64,000 nucleotides of DNA from an uncultured Pelagibacteraceae bacterium (GTDB taxonomy: Bacteria; Pseudomonadota; Alphaproteobacteria; Pelagibacterales; Pelagibacteraceae). Below the pieces are notes generated by a model. It was given only the letters and a program-made list of their open reading frames with translations. It did no database searches and was not told the origin of the DNA. A program made the translations under genes and the position numbers. Of this stretch, positions 1 to 9,027 are shown piece by piece. Position 1 is the first letter of the stretch, and every line of letters begins with the position of its first letter. The DNA lies in the NCBI GenBank assembly GCA_902588585.1, contig CACIPQ010000004.1, positions 1 to 64,000 on the forward strand, written 5' to 3'.

Positions 1-174
1 AGCAGAGAATTAATAAACGCATTAATAGCACTAGGATTTGGAGCTTCTTTAATATCTATTTTTGCTAGATTAGGTGGTGGAATTTTTACTAAAGGTGCTG
101 ATGTAGGAGCAGATTTAGTCGGAAAAGTTGAAGCCGGAATACCAGAAGATGATCCAAGAAATCCGGCGGTTTAA
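1..174 (+). pseudogene. hppA: Membrane-bound proton-translocating pyrophosphatase, truncated fragment
   Basis: The first 57 codons in frame 1 encode an internal piece of an H+-translocating pyrophosphatase, recognisable from [20 protein letters not shown] followed by [11 protein letters not shown], the conserved segment that binds Mg-pyrophosphate in this polytopic inner-membrane enzyme. The N-terminal part lies left of the window. In intact family members DDPRNPA continues directly into IADNVGDNVGDCAGMAADL and about 450 further residues. Here PAV is followed at once by TAA, and no frame downstream carries the missing part. The catalytic core is therefore incomplete and this copy cannot be functional. 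The identity is firm; whether the break is a real genomic rearrangement or an assembly chimera cannot be decided from the sequence. Confidence 0.85.
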
Positions 175-1349
175 CACTTTATATTAAAGGTCATAGAATA
201 AAATTAATTTTTTTAGATAAGTTAATATTAGTTTTTTTTTCATTTATCATTTTTACAGGAACCTGGAACACTATAGAATCTTATTATTTTATAAATATAG
301 AAAATCATGACTTTTCGATAATAATTAAAAGTATTCTTTTTTTAAGATATTTAATTCTTTATTTTGCAATTAGATTATTTTTAGAAAAAGATTTAATAAA
401 TTTTAAAATTATATTTTTCGTCTATGCAGCTTTATCTTCGTTTGTAATTCTTGATATTATAATTCAATTTTATTTAGGAAAAAATATATTTGGTCTTACT
501 AGCCCATTTGTACATAAGCGAACTGGAATTTTTTATACTGAAGCAATAGCTGGTGGTTTTATACAAAAATTTTCATTATTTTTATTTTTTACTTTCGCCG
601 TCTATTCAAAAATTAAAAATATTAAAATAAAAATATCATTACTTACGTTATTTTTGTTTCTTGCTGTTTTGTCAATTATTTTTTCTGGAAACAGAATGCC
701 ACTAATTCTTTTTTTACTAGGAATATTTTTAATTTTTATTCAAAACAAAAGTTTAAAAAAATATTTTCTTTACATTGCCATTTCAACCATTTTATTATTC
801 ATCGTATCGATAAGTTCCAGCTCACATTTAAAAAATTATTATTTAAAATTCTATGATTCTTCTAAAGAAATATTTTCTTTGTATACATATCGAATTACGG
901 GTGTTGGTAATGATTTAAATTTTAAAGATAGACCTGTTTATGTACATGAATTCGATTCTGGGATAGGTACTTGGAAATTAAATAAATTTATTGGAGGGGG
1001 CCTTAAAGCTTTTAGATACAATTGTCCTAAAAGACAAATAAAATCAATCAATGAAAGAACAACATGTAATATACATCCTCATAACTATTATTTGGAAATT
1101 TTAGCTGACCTAGGTATTGTTGGAATTCTTTTATTCATATTAATTATATTTTTAACATATAAACAAACATATAAATTTCTTAATAATGAAAAAATCAAAT
1201 ACACAATATCGCCTTTTTTTTATATTTTTCTTCTAGAAATTTTTCCCATAAGGTCATCAGGAAGTTTCTTCACTACCAATAATGCTATATTCTTTTTTTT
1301 AGCATTGTCGGTAATAATAGGTTTGTCTGAGAAAATTAAAGAAAGATAA
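174..1349 (+). pseudogene. O-antigen ligase/polymerase family membrane protein, start codon missing
   Basis: The ORF track begins at a TTG at 654, but the same frame is open from 153 and clearly codes for membrane protein upstream: KLILVFFSFIIFTGTW, then RTGIFYTEAIAGGF, then SGNRMPLILF and HPHNYYLEILADLGIVG. The last two are hallmarks of the Wzy_C/O-antigen ligase family, inner-membrane enzymes that polymerise or ligate surface polysaccharide in the periplasm. I read every codon from 153 to 653 and found no ATG, GTG, TTG or CTG. About 390 codons fits the normal family length, so only the extreme N-terminus and start appear lost, at the point where hppA also breaks. The interval given starts at the junction. 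Expression would need a start supplied by other DNA or use of the internal TTG. Confidence 0.7.
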
Positions 1350-1377
1350 ATATTGAAAAGTGCAATGATTTTATTTT

Positions 1378-1452
1378 TGGCGGTCCCACGGGGAATCGAA
1401 CCCCGATTAGGTGATTGAAAACCACCTGTCCTAACCGTTAGACGATGGGACC
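1378..1452 (-). tRNA. tRNA-Glu (UUC)
   Basis: The minus strand reads a complete cloverleaf: acceptor GGTCCCA/TGGGACC, D-arm TCTAACGGTTAGGA, anticodon loop TTTTCAA with anticodon TTC, T-arm CGGGGTTCGATTCCCCG, discriminator G and an encoded CCA at 1378-1380. It is 75 nt long with CCA. Its 5' end overlaps the last 22 bases of recJ on the same strand, so it is probably cut out of the recJ operon transcript by RNase P. Confidence 0.95.
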
Positions 1453-3215
1453 GAATTATTGATTGTCTTATTAACAGAAATATCATCGATAATAAACTCT
1501 ACATTTTTCTGACCTTTCCATTCATTAAGAGTTAATTTTCCAAAAATATTAATTTTTTTTCGTTTATTTGATAACAAATAGGTTTCAAGATCAGTTTTTA
1601 CAGCATTAAATGTCATGCTTTTAATAACCGATCCATCTGGAGCAGATAATAAAGCTTTTATATGTCTTTCTCCGACAATAAACGATTTCAAGAGTTCTAA
1701 ATTTTCAATAACAAATCTTGGTTCAGGATTTCCAGATCCAAATGGAGAAAGTGAGTTAATTTGATAAAAAAACTCTTCATTTAATGCAGAGGGTGAAATT
1801 TTAGCATCAAAAAAGAGAACGTTGTTTTTTGTTAATTTTTTTTTGATTTTGGAAAATTTATTGTTAATAAAAATTTTAAATTCTTCAATTTTATTTTCAT
1901 CAATAGTAAAACCACCTGCCATTTTATGACCGCCTCCTTTTTTCAAAATATTATTTTGAACAGCGTTTATGATGATAGTGCCTATATCAAAACCTAAAAT
2001 GGATCTTGCAGAAGCTCTTCCAAGACCTTTTTCGACAGAAATAATAACGGTTGGCTTATTATATTTATCTTTTAATCTTGCTGCAATAATTCCAATAATT
2101 CCCCCATGCCAATTATGACCAGAGAGAACTATAACAGATTCATTTTGGTCTATTGTAATATTGTTTTCAATATTTTTTAACATATCAGATTCTATTAATT
2201 TTCTTTCTTTATTAAATCCTTCAAGTTCGCTGGCAATTTTAAAAACCTCTTTTGAGTCTTTACTTAATAATAAATTGGCTCCGTGAGAACATTTTCCAAC
2301 TCTCCCACCAGCATTAATTCTAGGGCCTAAAATATATCCAAGATGATAAGTGGTTAAGTTGCTTTCAATTCCACAGATATTTTTTAGAGTTTTCAATCCA
2401 AGATTAGATTTTTTTTTTAAAATTTCAAGACCTTGACTTACGATTGCTCTATTTAGGCCGGTTAGTGGAACTACATCACAAACTGTACCCAAAGAAACTA
2501 GATCAAGGAAATTTATTAGGTTTGGTTCTCTTTTTTTATTTTTAACAAACCATTTTAACTCTCTTAATTTTTTGTTTAAAGCAACCAAAAACATCAAACA
2601 AACTCCAGCAGCACAAAGATAATTTAAATTTGATTTATCATCGTATCTATTGGGGTTAACTATAGAAAAAGCATTTGGTAATTTTAATTCTGACTGATGA
2701 TGATCTAATACTAATACGTCGGTATTTTTTTTTTGCGAAAAATCAATTGTATCAAAAGACATTGTCCCACAATCAACAGTAAAAATTAATTTTACACCAT
2801 TAGATATAAGTTTATCAAAACCTTGTTTACTTGGTCCGTATCCTTCAGTTTTTCTATCTGGTATATAAATTTCCATTTCATGATTAATTTCATTAAAATA
2901 ATTTCCCAAAATAGCAGTTGAAGTTGCGCCATCAACATCATAATCACCAAATATTCCAATTTTTTCTTTTTTAATAATTGCTTCAATTGTTCTGTTAACA
3001 GCTTTATCCATATCTTTTAAAATAAATGGATTTGGTAGTAAATTTTTTATTTTTGGATTTAAAAATAATTTAACTTCTTCAATTTTAATATTTCTTATTG
3101 CAATTAATCTAGACAAAATTTCACTCAAACTAAAATTATCTTTTAAAAAATTTACAGTTTCTTCACTATAGTTTTTAGATATCCAATCTTTGCCCAAAAC
3201 TGAACTTAAATTCAT
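1431..3215 (-). CDS. recJ: Single-stranded-DNA-specific exonuclease RecJ
   Basis: RecJ is the 5'-3' single-strand exonuclease of the RecF recombination pathway and of mismatch repair. The 594-residue protein has the DHH-family motifs in order: GDYDVDGATS (residues 90-99), TVDCGT, LDHHQSE, GPRINAGGRVG, then the DHHA1 part with NWHGGIIGIIAARL and GGGHKMAGGF, and a C-terminal OB-like region. Length is normal. The start overlaps the glpX stop in an ATGA, so it is translationally coupled. Oddly, no stop codon occurs before the tRNA-Glu gene: the last codons (VPSSNG) and the TAG stop are read from the 5' half of that tRNA, so processing of the tRNA would remove the recJ stop from the mRNA. Confidence 0.95.
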   Translation of the reverse strand: MNLSSVLGKDWISKNYSEETVNFLKDNFSLSEILSRLIAIRNIKIEEVKLFLNPKIKNLLPNPFILKDMDKAVNRTIEAIIKKEKIGIFGDYDVDGATSTAILGNYFNEINHEMEIYIPDRKTEGYGPSKQGFDKLISNGVKLIFTVDCGTMSFDTIDFSQKKNTDVLVLDHHQSELKLPNAFSIVNPNRYDDKSNLNYLCAAGVCLMFLVALNKKLRELKWFVKNKKREPNLINFLDLVSLGTVCDVVPLTGLNRAIVSQGLEILKKKSNLGLKTLKNICGIESNLTTYHLGYILGPRINAGGRVGKCSHGANLLLSKDSKEVFKIASELEGFNKERKLIESDMLKNIENNITIDQNESVIVLSGHNWHGGIIGIIAARLKDKYNKPTVIISVEKGLGRASARSILGFDIGTIIINAVQNNILKKGGGHKMAGGFTIDENKIEEFKIFINNKFSKIKKKLTKNNVLFFDAKISPSALNEEFFYQINSLSPFGSGNPEPRFVIENLELLKSFIVGERHIKALLSAPDGSVIKSMTFNAVKTDLETYLLSNKRKKINIFGKLTLNEWKGQKNVEFIIDDISVNKTINNSVPSSNG

Positions 3216-4153
3216 TTTTTTATTATATTAGTAATTTTTTTAGAAAGTTTTTGACTTTTGTGTAAAATAAATGATGACGCCTCAAATGAATCTCCCTTGT
3301 CTTTCACTCCACTCAACATATCACCGTCGGTTACACCTGTTGCGCAAAATATAACATCTCCTTTTATCATATCTTCTATATTATACTTTTTCTTTAAATC
3401 AGTAATTCCTAATTTTTTTGCCCTGTTGATTTCTTCATTGTCGCTCAGTACAAGTCTAGTTTGCATTTGTCCGCCTAAACAATCTAGTGCCGCTGCGGCT
3501 AAAACTCCTTCGGGACCTCCGCCAATACCTAAATAAATGTCAACAGGAGAGTTTTGATCTACAACCGAAATAACACCAGTAACATCACCGTCTTGTATAA
3601 AATTAATTTTTACATTTAGTTTGTTTAACGATGAAATAATTTTATCGTGTCTCGGTCTCTTCAGAACACATGCGGTAATTTCATCTGGCTCAGTTTTTTT
3701 GGCTTCAGCAAGTAATTTAATATTTTTTTCAACTGAATTATCTAAATCTATAATTCCTTTTGGTAATCCTTTACCAATAGCAATTTTTTCCATGTATGTA
3801 TCTGGGGCTGACAACAGACCGCCTTTTTTTGCGACTGCAAGAACAGCGATAGCATTAGGCAAGTTTTTTGCCGCAAAGTTTGTCCCTTCTAATGGATCAA
3901 CGGCTATTTCTAATTCTTCACCTTTTCCAGTTCCAATTTTTTCACCAATAAATAACATCGGAGCCTCATCCATTTCTCCTTCTCCTATTACAACTTTTCC
4001 TCTCATTTCAATTTTATTGAGCTCAGTTCTCATTTCATCAACAGCGGCTTGATCTGCTGCTATTTTGTCATTTTTTCCTCTGAACTTTGAAGCACCAAAT
4101 GCAGCTCTTTCACAAACTCTAGTAAATCTATTTAACAATTTTGGATCAATCAA
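3212..4153 (-). CDS. glpX: Fructose-1,6-bisphosphatase class II
   Basis: It hydrolyses fructose 1,6-bisphosphate to fructose 6-phosphate in gluconeogenesis. The 313-residue protein shows the GlpX signatures GEGEMDEAPML (metal site), AVDPLEGTNFAAK and GIGGGPEGVLAAAALD, and is slightly shorter than the E. coli enzyme. It starts 2 bases downstream of the hom stop and overlaps recJ by 4, so it is an internal cistron of the argC-recJ operon. Many SAR11 genomes lack classical phosphofructokinase, so a gluconeogenic role is expected; that is inference from the group. Confidence 0.93.
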   Translation of the reverse strand: MIDPKLLNRFTRVCERAAFGASKFRGKNDKIAADQAAVDEMRTELNKIEMRGKVVIGEGEMDEAPMLFIGEKIGTGKGEELEIAVDPLEGTNFAAKNLPNAIAVLAVAKKGGLLSAPDTYMEKIAIGKGLPKGIIDLDNSVEKNIKLLAEAKKTEPDEITACVLKRPRHDKIISSLNKLNVKINFIQDGDVTGVISVVDQNSPVDIYLGIGGGPEGVLAAAALDCLGGQMQTRLVLSDNEEINRAKKLGITDLKKKYNIEDMIKGDVIFCATGVTDGDMLSGVKDKGDSFEASSFILHKSQKLSKKITNIIKK

Positions 4154-4155
4154 TT

Positions 4156-5448
4156 TTAAATCTCTTCTATTCTGATAAATTTAGGATTTTTTAAAATAAA
4201 ATTATTTTTTTTCAATTCATTAATACATTTAACCAGGTTTTTGTTTTTGGCTTTGTGTGAAACTATAACTATAGAAGCAAATTTTTTTCCTCTAAGTGGA
4301 TTTTGAATTAATCTTTTTACAGAAATTTTATTTTTAGACATGATTTTTGTAATGGATGATAAAACACCTTTTTTATCAATAACATCTAATCTGATATATG
4401 AGGAAAACATTTTGTTTGATAGGTCTATAGATGTAATTTTTTTTCTATTTAAGTGAGATACAGCAAAAGGAAATTTTATATTACCTCTAAGAACGGAACA
4501 AATATCAGAAACTAATGCAGAAGTTGTTGGTCCCGGACCAGCGCCTTCCCCTTGGAGAACAAATTTTCCAATAGGTTTCCCTTCAACAATTACAGCATTT
4601 AGTACTCCATTAATATTACTTATTCGAGATTCCTTTTTAATCAAACATGGATGGACACATTGAATCAATTTTCCATTTTCTATTTCGCTTAGACCTAAAT
4701 GTTTAATTTTATAGCCTAAAATTTCTGCATTTTTTATATCTACTTCATCAATGTTATTAATACCCTCTATATTAATATTTGATTTAATAATAAAAGAATT
4801 AAAAGCAAGTGAGGATAAAATTTGAATTTTTGATTTCACATCCTCACCATTGAGATCTGACTTTGGATTTCTTTCAGCATATCCAAGTTTTTTAGCTTTT
4901 TCTAAAACAGATTTAAAATTCATTTTATCCATATTAGAAAGAATGTAGTTTGATGTACCATTTAAAATTCCATATACTTTACTAGCTTTGTTAGCTATTA
5001 AACCCTCTTTAAGAGTTCTAATAATGGGCACACCGCCAGCTACAGCAGCTTCGAATTCTAAATTAACTTTTTTCTTTTCAGCAAGTAATGCTAATTGATC
5101 ACCATACTTTGAAATTAATGCTTTATTTGCCGTAACAACATGCTTCTTATTTTTTAAACAATTAAATACAAGTTTTTTTGCTGCTCCATCAGCACCACCT
5201 ATTAATTCAACTACCAAATCAATATCCTTTAATTTTGAAGCGTGAATAAAGTTTGTTAGCCATTTTTTTTTAGGAATTTTTATTTTTCTTTTTTTATGTA
5301 TAGTTTTAGCAGAAACATATTTCACATCGAAATTCACATTATTTTTTTTAATTATAGTTTTTTTATTTTTAATTAAGTGAAGATATAAATTTAAGCCAAT
5401 ATTGCCTAAACCAACTATTGCTATATTTATTTTCTTATTTTTTTTCAT
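4156..5448 (-). CDS. hom: Homoserine dehydrogenase (with ACT domain)
   Basis: It reduces aspartate semialdehyde to homoserine, the branch point to threonine and methionine. The 430-residue protein has an N-terminal Rossmann motif GLGNIG (about residues 13-18), TANKALIS, the catalytic-domain motif GILNGTSNYIL, the region DLNGEDVKSK carrying the catalytic lysine, and GEGAGPGPTTSALV. A C-terminal ACT domain (about 350-430, starting RLDVIDKKGVLSSI) suggests threonine feedback. It is the monofunctional form without an aspartokinase fusion. It overlaps the upstream lipoprotein gene by 4 bases. Confidence 0.95.
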   Translation of the reverse strand: MKKNKKINIAIVGLGNIGLNLYLHLIKNKKTIIKKNNVNFDVKYVSAKTIHKKRKIKIPKKKWLTNFIHASKLKDIDLVVELIGGADGAAKKLVFNCLKNKKHVVTANKALISKYGDQLALLAEKKKVNLEFEAAVAGGVPIIRTLKEGLIANKASKVYGILNGTSNYILSNMDKMNFKSVLEKAKKLGYAERNPKSDLNGEDVKSKIQILSSLAFNSFIIKSNINIEGINNIDEVDIKNAEILGYKIKHLGLSEIENGKLIQCVHPCLIKKESRISNINGVLNAVIVEGKPIGKFVLQGEGAGPGPTTSALVSDICSVLRGNIKFPFAVSHLNRKKITSIDLSNKMFSSYIRLDVIDKKGVLSSITKIMSKNKISVKRLIQNPLRGKKFASIVIVSHKAKNKNLVKCINELKKNNFILKNPKFIRIEEI

Positions 5449-5936
5449 TGTTGTTCTGTAATATCTGGATATTTTTTGTCTTTGCCCATATCAAAAATTA
5501 TTTTTGAAACTTTATCTATATCACATTCATCAAGATTTTTACAAAGTCTAACAAGTGTAATTTCTGGACGCTTTTTAATTTTACGTTTTTTACTTGCAAT
5601 TTTTTTAACTTTATTTTCATTTTTTATATCTATTTTTTTTGCCTTATCTCTTTTTTTTAATTTTTTTTTAATAATATTCTCTTTATCAGTTAAGGAAACG
5701 TATTTCTCTTTCTCTTCTTTAGACATATTTAACTGAACTAAATCAAAATCTTTCTCACGTTTTTTGTTTGAAGTTACCGTAAATACCTCTATTGATATAT
5801 TATTATCAAAATAGTTTTTTATCTCTTTTTTATTTGCACAAGGATGATCTCCACAAATATATATTTTCTTTGTATTTTCAGAATTAAATGTAGAACAGCT
5901 AAAAATAAATACAAACAAAGGTAAAAAATACTTCAT
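5445..5936 (-). CDS. Putative lipoprotein, lysine-rich
   Basis: I do not recognise a functional family. The 163-residue product begins with a hydrophobic signal ending in FIFSC (residues 10-14), a plausible lipobox, so it is probably exported and lipid-anchored. A short cysteine-containing motif CGDHPCANKKE follows at about residues 29-39, and the rest is extremely Lys/Glu-rich with likely helical or disordered character. It overlaps hom and argC by 4 bases at each end, so it is co-translated with amino-acid biosynthesis genes, which gives no clue to its role. The second cysteine pair could be a disulfide. Confidence 0.7.
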   Translation of the reverse strand: MKYFLPLFVFIFSCSTFNSENTKKIYICGDHPCANKKEIKNYFDNNISIEVFTVTSNKKREKDFDLVQLNMSKEEKEKYVSLTDKENIIKKKLKKRDKAKKIDIKNENKVKKIASKKRKIKKRPEITLVRLCKNLDECDIDKVSKIIFDMGKDKKYPDITEQQ

Positions 5937-6961
5937 TTAATCCCTGTATTTTCTGGAAGATCATAAATTAAATTCATGTTCTGAATGGCTTGTCCAGCAG
6001 CCCCTTTAATTAAATTGTCTATGGCAGATAATATTAATATTCTTTTTTTTTCTTTTAGTGCACAAACCGAAATTTCACAAAAATTTGTATTAAGTACATT
6101 TTCTGTACCAAGATCTTTGTTTAATGGTAAAACTTTTACAAAATAATTATTTTTGTGATATTTTTTTAATTCTTTAAATATTCTGTTAATAGATATACCT
6201 TTTGATGGTTCAATATAAATTGAAGATAACATACCTCTAAAGGTTGGTATTAAATGAGGAACAAAAGTATAATTTATTTTAGTTTTAGATATTTTTGATA
6301 ATTCTTGATCTATTTCACTTGTATGTCTGTGTCTATAAATTCCATATGCATGAATTGCTGAATAAATATTCTTGTGATTAAATTTCTTTTTTAAATTTTT
6401 TCCTGCTCCTGAGTATCCTGATTTAGAATCTATTAAAATATTATATTTTTTAATTAATTTTTTTTTAAAGATCGGTATTAGAGGTATTTGAATTGATGTA
6501 GGGTAACAACCTGGACAAGCTACAATTTTATATTTTTTTATGTCCTTTTTAACAAATTCAGGAATTGAATATATTGATTTGTTTATCAAATTCGGAGCCT
6601 TGTGTTTTTTATTGTAAAATTTTTTATATATAGATTTATTTGATAATCTAAAATCAGCAGAAAGATCAATTATTTTTATATTTTTGTTTTTTAAATTTTT
6701 GGCTAAACTTTGACTTTCGCCCGTTGGTAAAGCAGTAAATAGAACATTTATTTTGTTCCACTCAACTGAATTTAAACTAGATATTCTAGGTAACTTTTTT
6801 TTAATTCTTTTGTCAAAAAATTGGATTTTTTTACCAATTTTTTTTTGTGCACAAAGATACTTGATATTAACTTTTGGATGTCCTGATAACAATTTTATTA
6901 AATCAAGGCCTACGTATCCAGTGGCTCCGGCTACAACGATATTAATTTTTTTTACTGACAT
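5933..6961 (-). CDS. argC: N-acetyl-gamma-glutamyl-phosphate reductase
   Basis: It is the third step of arginine synthesis, the NADPH-dependent reduction of N-acetylglutamyl phosphate to the semialdehyde. The 342-residue protein has the N-terminal nucleotide-binding motif GATGYVGLDLIKLL (about 12-25), the active-site ACPGCYPTS with catalytic Cys152, SGYSGAGK and HRHTSEIDQEL. It lies 42 bases downstream of rpsI on the same strand and overlaps the following lipoprotein gene by 4 bases. Length and motifs are those of the long type-1 ArgC. Confidence 0.95.
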   Translation of the reverse strand: MSVKKINIVVAGATGYVGLDLIKLLSGHPKVNIKYLCAQKKIGKKIQFFDKRIKKKLPRISSLNSVEWNKINVLFTALPTGESQSLAKNLKNKNIKIIDLSADFRLSNKSIYKKFYNKKHKAPNLINKSIYSIPEFVKKDIKKYKIVACPGCYPTSIQIPLIPIFKKKLIKKYNILIDSKSGYSGAGKNLKKKFNHKNIYSAIHAYGIYRHRHTSEIDQELSKISKTKINYTFVPHLIPTFRGMLSSIYIEPSKGISINRIFKELKKYHKNNYFVKVLPLNKDLGTENVLNTNFCEISVCALKEKKRILILSAIDNLIKGAAGQAIQNMNLIYDLPENTGIK

Positions 6962-7003
6962 AATTTGGTTATATCACTTTTGGTATTAATAAAAATAAAT
7001 GAT

Positions 7004-7447
7004 TTATCTTTTAGAAAATTGGAAACTTCTACGTGCTTTTCTGTGACCGTATTTTTTTCTTTCAACTTTTCTAGAATCTCTGGTTGTGAATTTGTTCTTT
7101 TTGAGTGTTTTTTTTAAACTAGAATCTGCTTGTACTAAAGCTCTTGAAAGACCATGTATAACGGCGCCAGCTTGTCCAGAAAGACCGCCTCCTTTAACAT
7201 GACATTTTATATCAAATTGATTAATTACCTTAGTTTCTTCCAGAGGTCTTGTTACTAAAAGTTGGTGCACAGGTCTTTTAAAATATTGATTCATTTCTTT
7301 ACCGTTTACATAAATTTTTCCTGAACCTTTTTTAATCCACACTCTTGCTATTGATTTTTTTCTTCTGCCAGTAGCATATTTACTATCTTTAAAATCAAGT
7401 TTAATTTTTTTTGTTACAGTTTTATTTGCTGAAATTGTTGATTCCAT
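7004..7447 (-). CDS. rpsI: 30S ribosomal protein S9
   Basis: A component of the small subunit head whose C-terminal tail contacts P-site tRNA. The 147-residue protein contains YATGRRKKSIARVW, the VKGGGLSGQAGAVIHG loop and the conserved C-terminal tail KKYGHRKARRSFQFSKR. The N-terminal 15 or so residues are an extension common in alphaproteobacteria. It overlaps rplM by one base, the usual rplM-rpsI pair. Confidence 0.97.
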   Translation of the reverse strand: MESTISANKTVTKKIKLDFKDSKYATGRRKKSIARVWIKKGSGKIYVNGKEMNQYFKRPVHQLLVTRPLEETKVINQFDIKCHVKGGGLSGQAGAVIHGLSRALVQADSSLKKTLKKNKFTTRDSRKVERKKYGHRKARRSFQFSKR

Positions 7448-7908
7448 TAAATTTTAATATAATTTTTTCTATTTAAATCTGAAAATTTAATTTCAGTAGG
7501 ATTTTGAGAAGAATGAGGATGTTCATCGCCATAGTACATCTTAAGTTTTCCTAATTGTTTTTTAGCTAGTGGACCGTCAGGGAGCATCCTTTTAACAGCA
7601 AGTTTTAATATTTCTTGTGATTTATTTCTTTCTTGTAATTTTTGAGGAGATGTTTCTTTTATACCTCCGGGATAACCTGTGTGTCTAAAATATTTCTTAT
7701 TTTCTAATTTTTTTCCAGTAAATTTAATTTTTTCAATATTTGTTACAATAACAAAATCACCATTGTCTTGATTTGGATTGAACTTAGCTTTATTTTTTCC
7801 TCTCAAAACCATTGAAATATATGATGCGAGTCTACCGACCACAAGGTTTTCAGCATTAACCAAATACCAATCATTTTTTATTTCTTTTTTCTTTATAAAA
7901 GGTGTCAT
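7447..7908 (-). CDS. rplM: 50S ribosomal protein L13
   Basis: An early-assembly large-subunit protein. The 153 residues include WYLVNAENLVVGRLAS, VLRGKNKAKFNPNQDNGDFV, HTGYPGGIKE and the C-terminal region HPHSSQNPTEI. It is the first cistron of the rplM-rpsI operon. In E. coli an L13-mRNA interaction autoregulates this operon; I saw no clear structure for that in the short leader (7909-7956). Confidence 0.97.
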   Translation of the reverse strand: MTPFIKKKEIKNDWYLVNAENLVVGRLASYISMVLRGKNKAKFNPNQDNGDFVIVTNIEKIKFTGKKLENKKYFRHTGYPGGIKETSPQKLQERNKSQEILKLAVKRMLPDGPLAKKQLGKLKMYYGDEHPHSSQNPTEIKFSDLNRKNYIKI

Positions 7909-7956
7909 ATGAACTTGGCGATAATTACAAGTTATTATTTACTATGTCAATAAAAA

Positions 7957-8985
7957 CTATTGAATTAAAGATTTATAGTAAAAATTAATTGAGAAAATTA
8001 TTAGAAAAATAGTTGATAATTGATGCATTGAAGCAAAAATAATGTTAACTCCACTTATCAATGTTACGACACCCAAAAATCCTTGTATAAAAACCATAAA
8101 CATTAAAATGAAAGCATAATTATATAAGTGTATTTTACGTTTATATAAAACATAAATTAAAATCATCATTGCGTATAAAGTTATTAGATAAGCTAGATTT
8201 CTATGTATAAATTGAACAAATGATTCTTGATTAAGAAGCTCAAAGAAACCTTTGTGAAAAACAACATCGTCGGGAAAGTAATTTTCATTCATCATTGGCC
8301 ATGTTTGGTAAATCATACCCGCGTCTAATCCTGATGTAAAAGCACCAAAAGTTATCTGTAAAAAAATTAATAAAATAAATATCTTAATATAGGTATTATT
8401 TTTATAGAAATTAAAAAATATTTTATTTTTTGAATTTTTTAAATTTAAAAAATACCAATATGTTGATGAAAATAAAATTAAAGCTAAATTTAAATGAATT
8501 GCTAATCTGAAATGACTAACAGTAATATTTTCAACTAAACCACTTTTAACCATATACCATCCTATGGCACCTTGGATAACTATTAAAAAAAATAATAGAA
8601 AAAGTTTAATATTATATTCTTTTGAAAAAACTTTCTTATAATAAAAAATAACTAAAGGAACTATAAATGCCAAACCTAGTATTCTTCCTAAAATTCTGTG
8701 AATGTATTCCCAATAATAAATAATTTTAAATTCTGACAAGGTAATATCTGGATTGGCTAAATAAAATTGAGGTATCTCTTTATATAAATTAAAAGCTTCC
8801 TTCCAATCTTTATCAGAAAATGGTGGTAATATACCTGATACAACATCCCATCTAGTAATGGACAAGCCGGAGTCTGTTAATCTTGTTAACCCACCAACAA
8901 TAACTATTAAACCTATAAGAATTAATATTGAAATTAACCAATAATAAACCGGATTAAAAAATTCTTTTCTTAACAAAATTTTCAT
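7957..8985 (-). CDS. ctaA: Heme A synthase (CtaA/COX15)
   Basis: It oxidises the heme O methyl group to produce heme A for the aa3-type cytochrome oxidase, in the inner membrane. The 342-residue protein has about eight membrane segments and the four-histidine pattern of the family, in EYIHRILGR, SHFRLAIHLNLAL, QFIHRNLAYL and SMHQLSTIF, plus GGLTRLTDSGLSITRWD near the N-terminus. This is the alphaproteobacterial/mitochondrial type without the cysteine pair of Bacillus CtaA. It stands alone, divergent from the chorismate mutase gene across 42 AT-rich bases that must hold both promoters. Confidence 0.93.
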   Translation of the reverse strand: MKILLRKEFFNPVYYWLISILILIGLIVIVGGLTRLTDSGLSITRWDVVSGILPPFSDKDWKEAFNLYKEIPQFYLANPDITLSEFKIIYYWEYIHRILGRILGLAFIVPLVIFYYKKVFSKEYNIKLFLLFFLIVIQGAIGWYMVKSGLVENITVSHFRLAIHLNLALILFSSTYWYFLNLKNSKNKIFFNFYKNNTYIKIFILLIFLQITFGAFTSGLDAGMIYQTWPMMNENYFPDDVVFHKGFFELLNQESFVQFIHRNLAYLITLYAMMILIYVLYKRKIHLYNYAFILMFMVFIQGFLGVVTLISGVNIIFASMHQLSTIFLIIFSINFYYKSLIQ

Positions 8986-9027
8986 TTTTTTGTTATATAG
9001 TATCTTAAAAAAAAAATAATAGTATTT

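Noticed and set aside
1378-1452. tRNA-Glu as an integration (att) site for an island
   Set aside because: No integrase, no direct repeat of the tRNA 3' end seen in the window, and the hppA/ligase junction is 1.2 kb away.
1220-1486. ORF track entry of 88 aa on the minus strand
   Set aside because: It runs through tRNA-Glu and antisense to the ligase ORF; no family features.
3621-4052. 143-aa ORF antisense to glpX
   Set aside because: Composition and position show a reverse-strand shadow of glpX.
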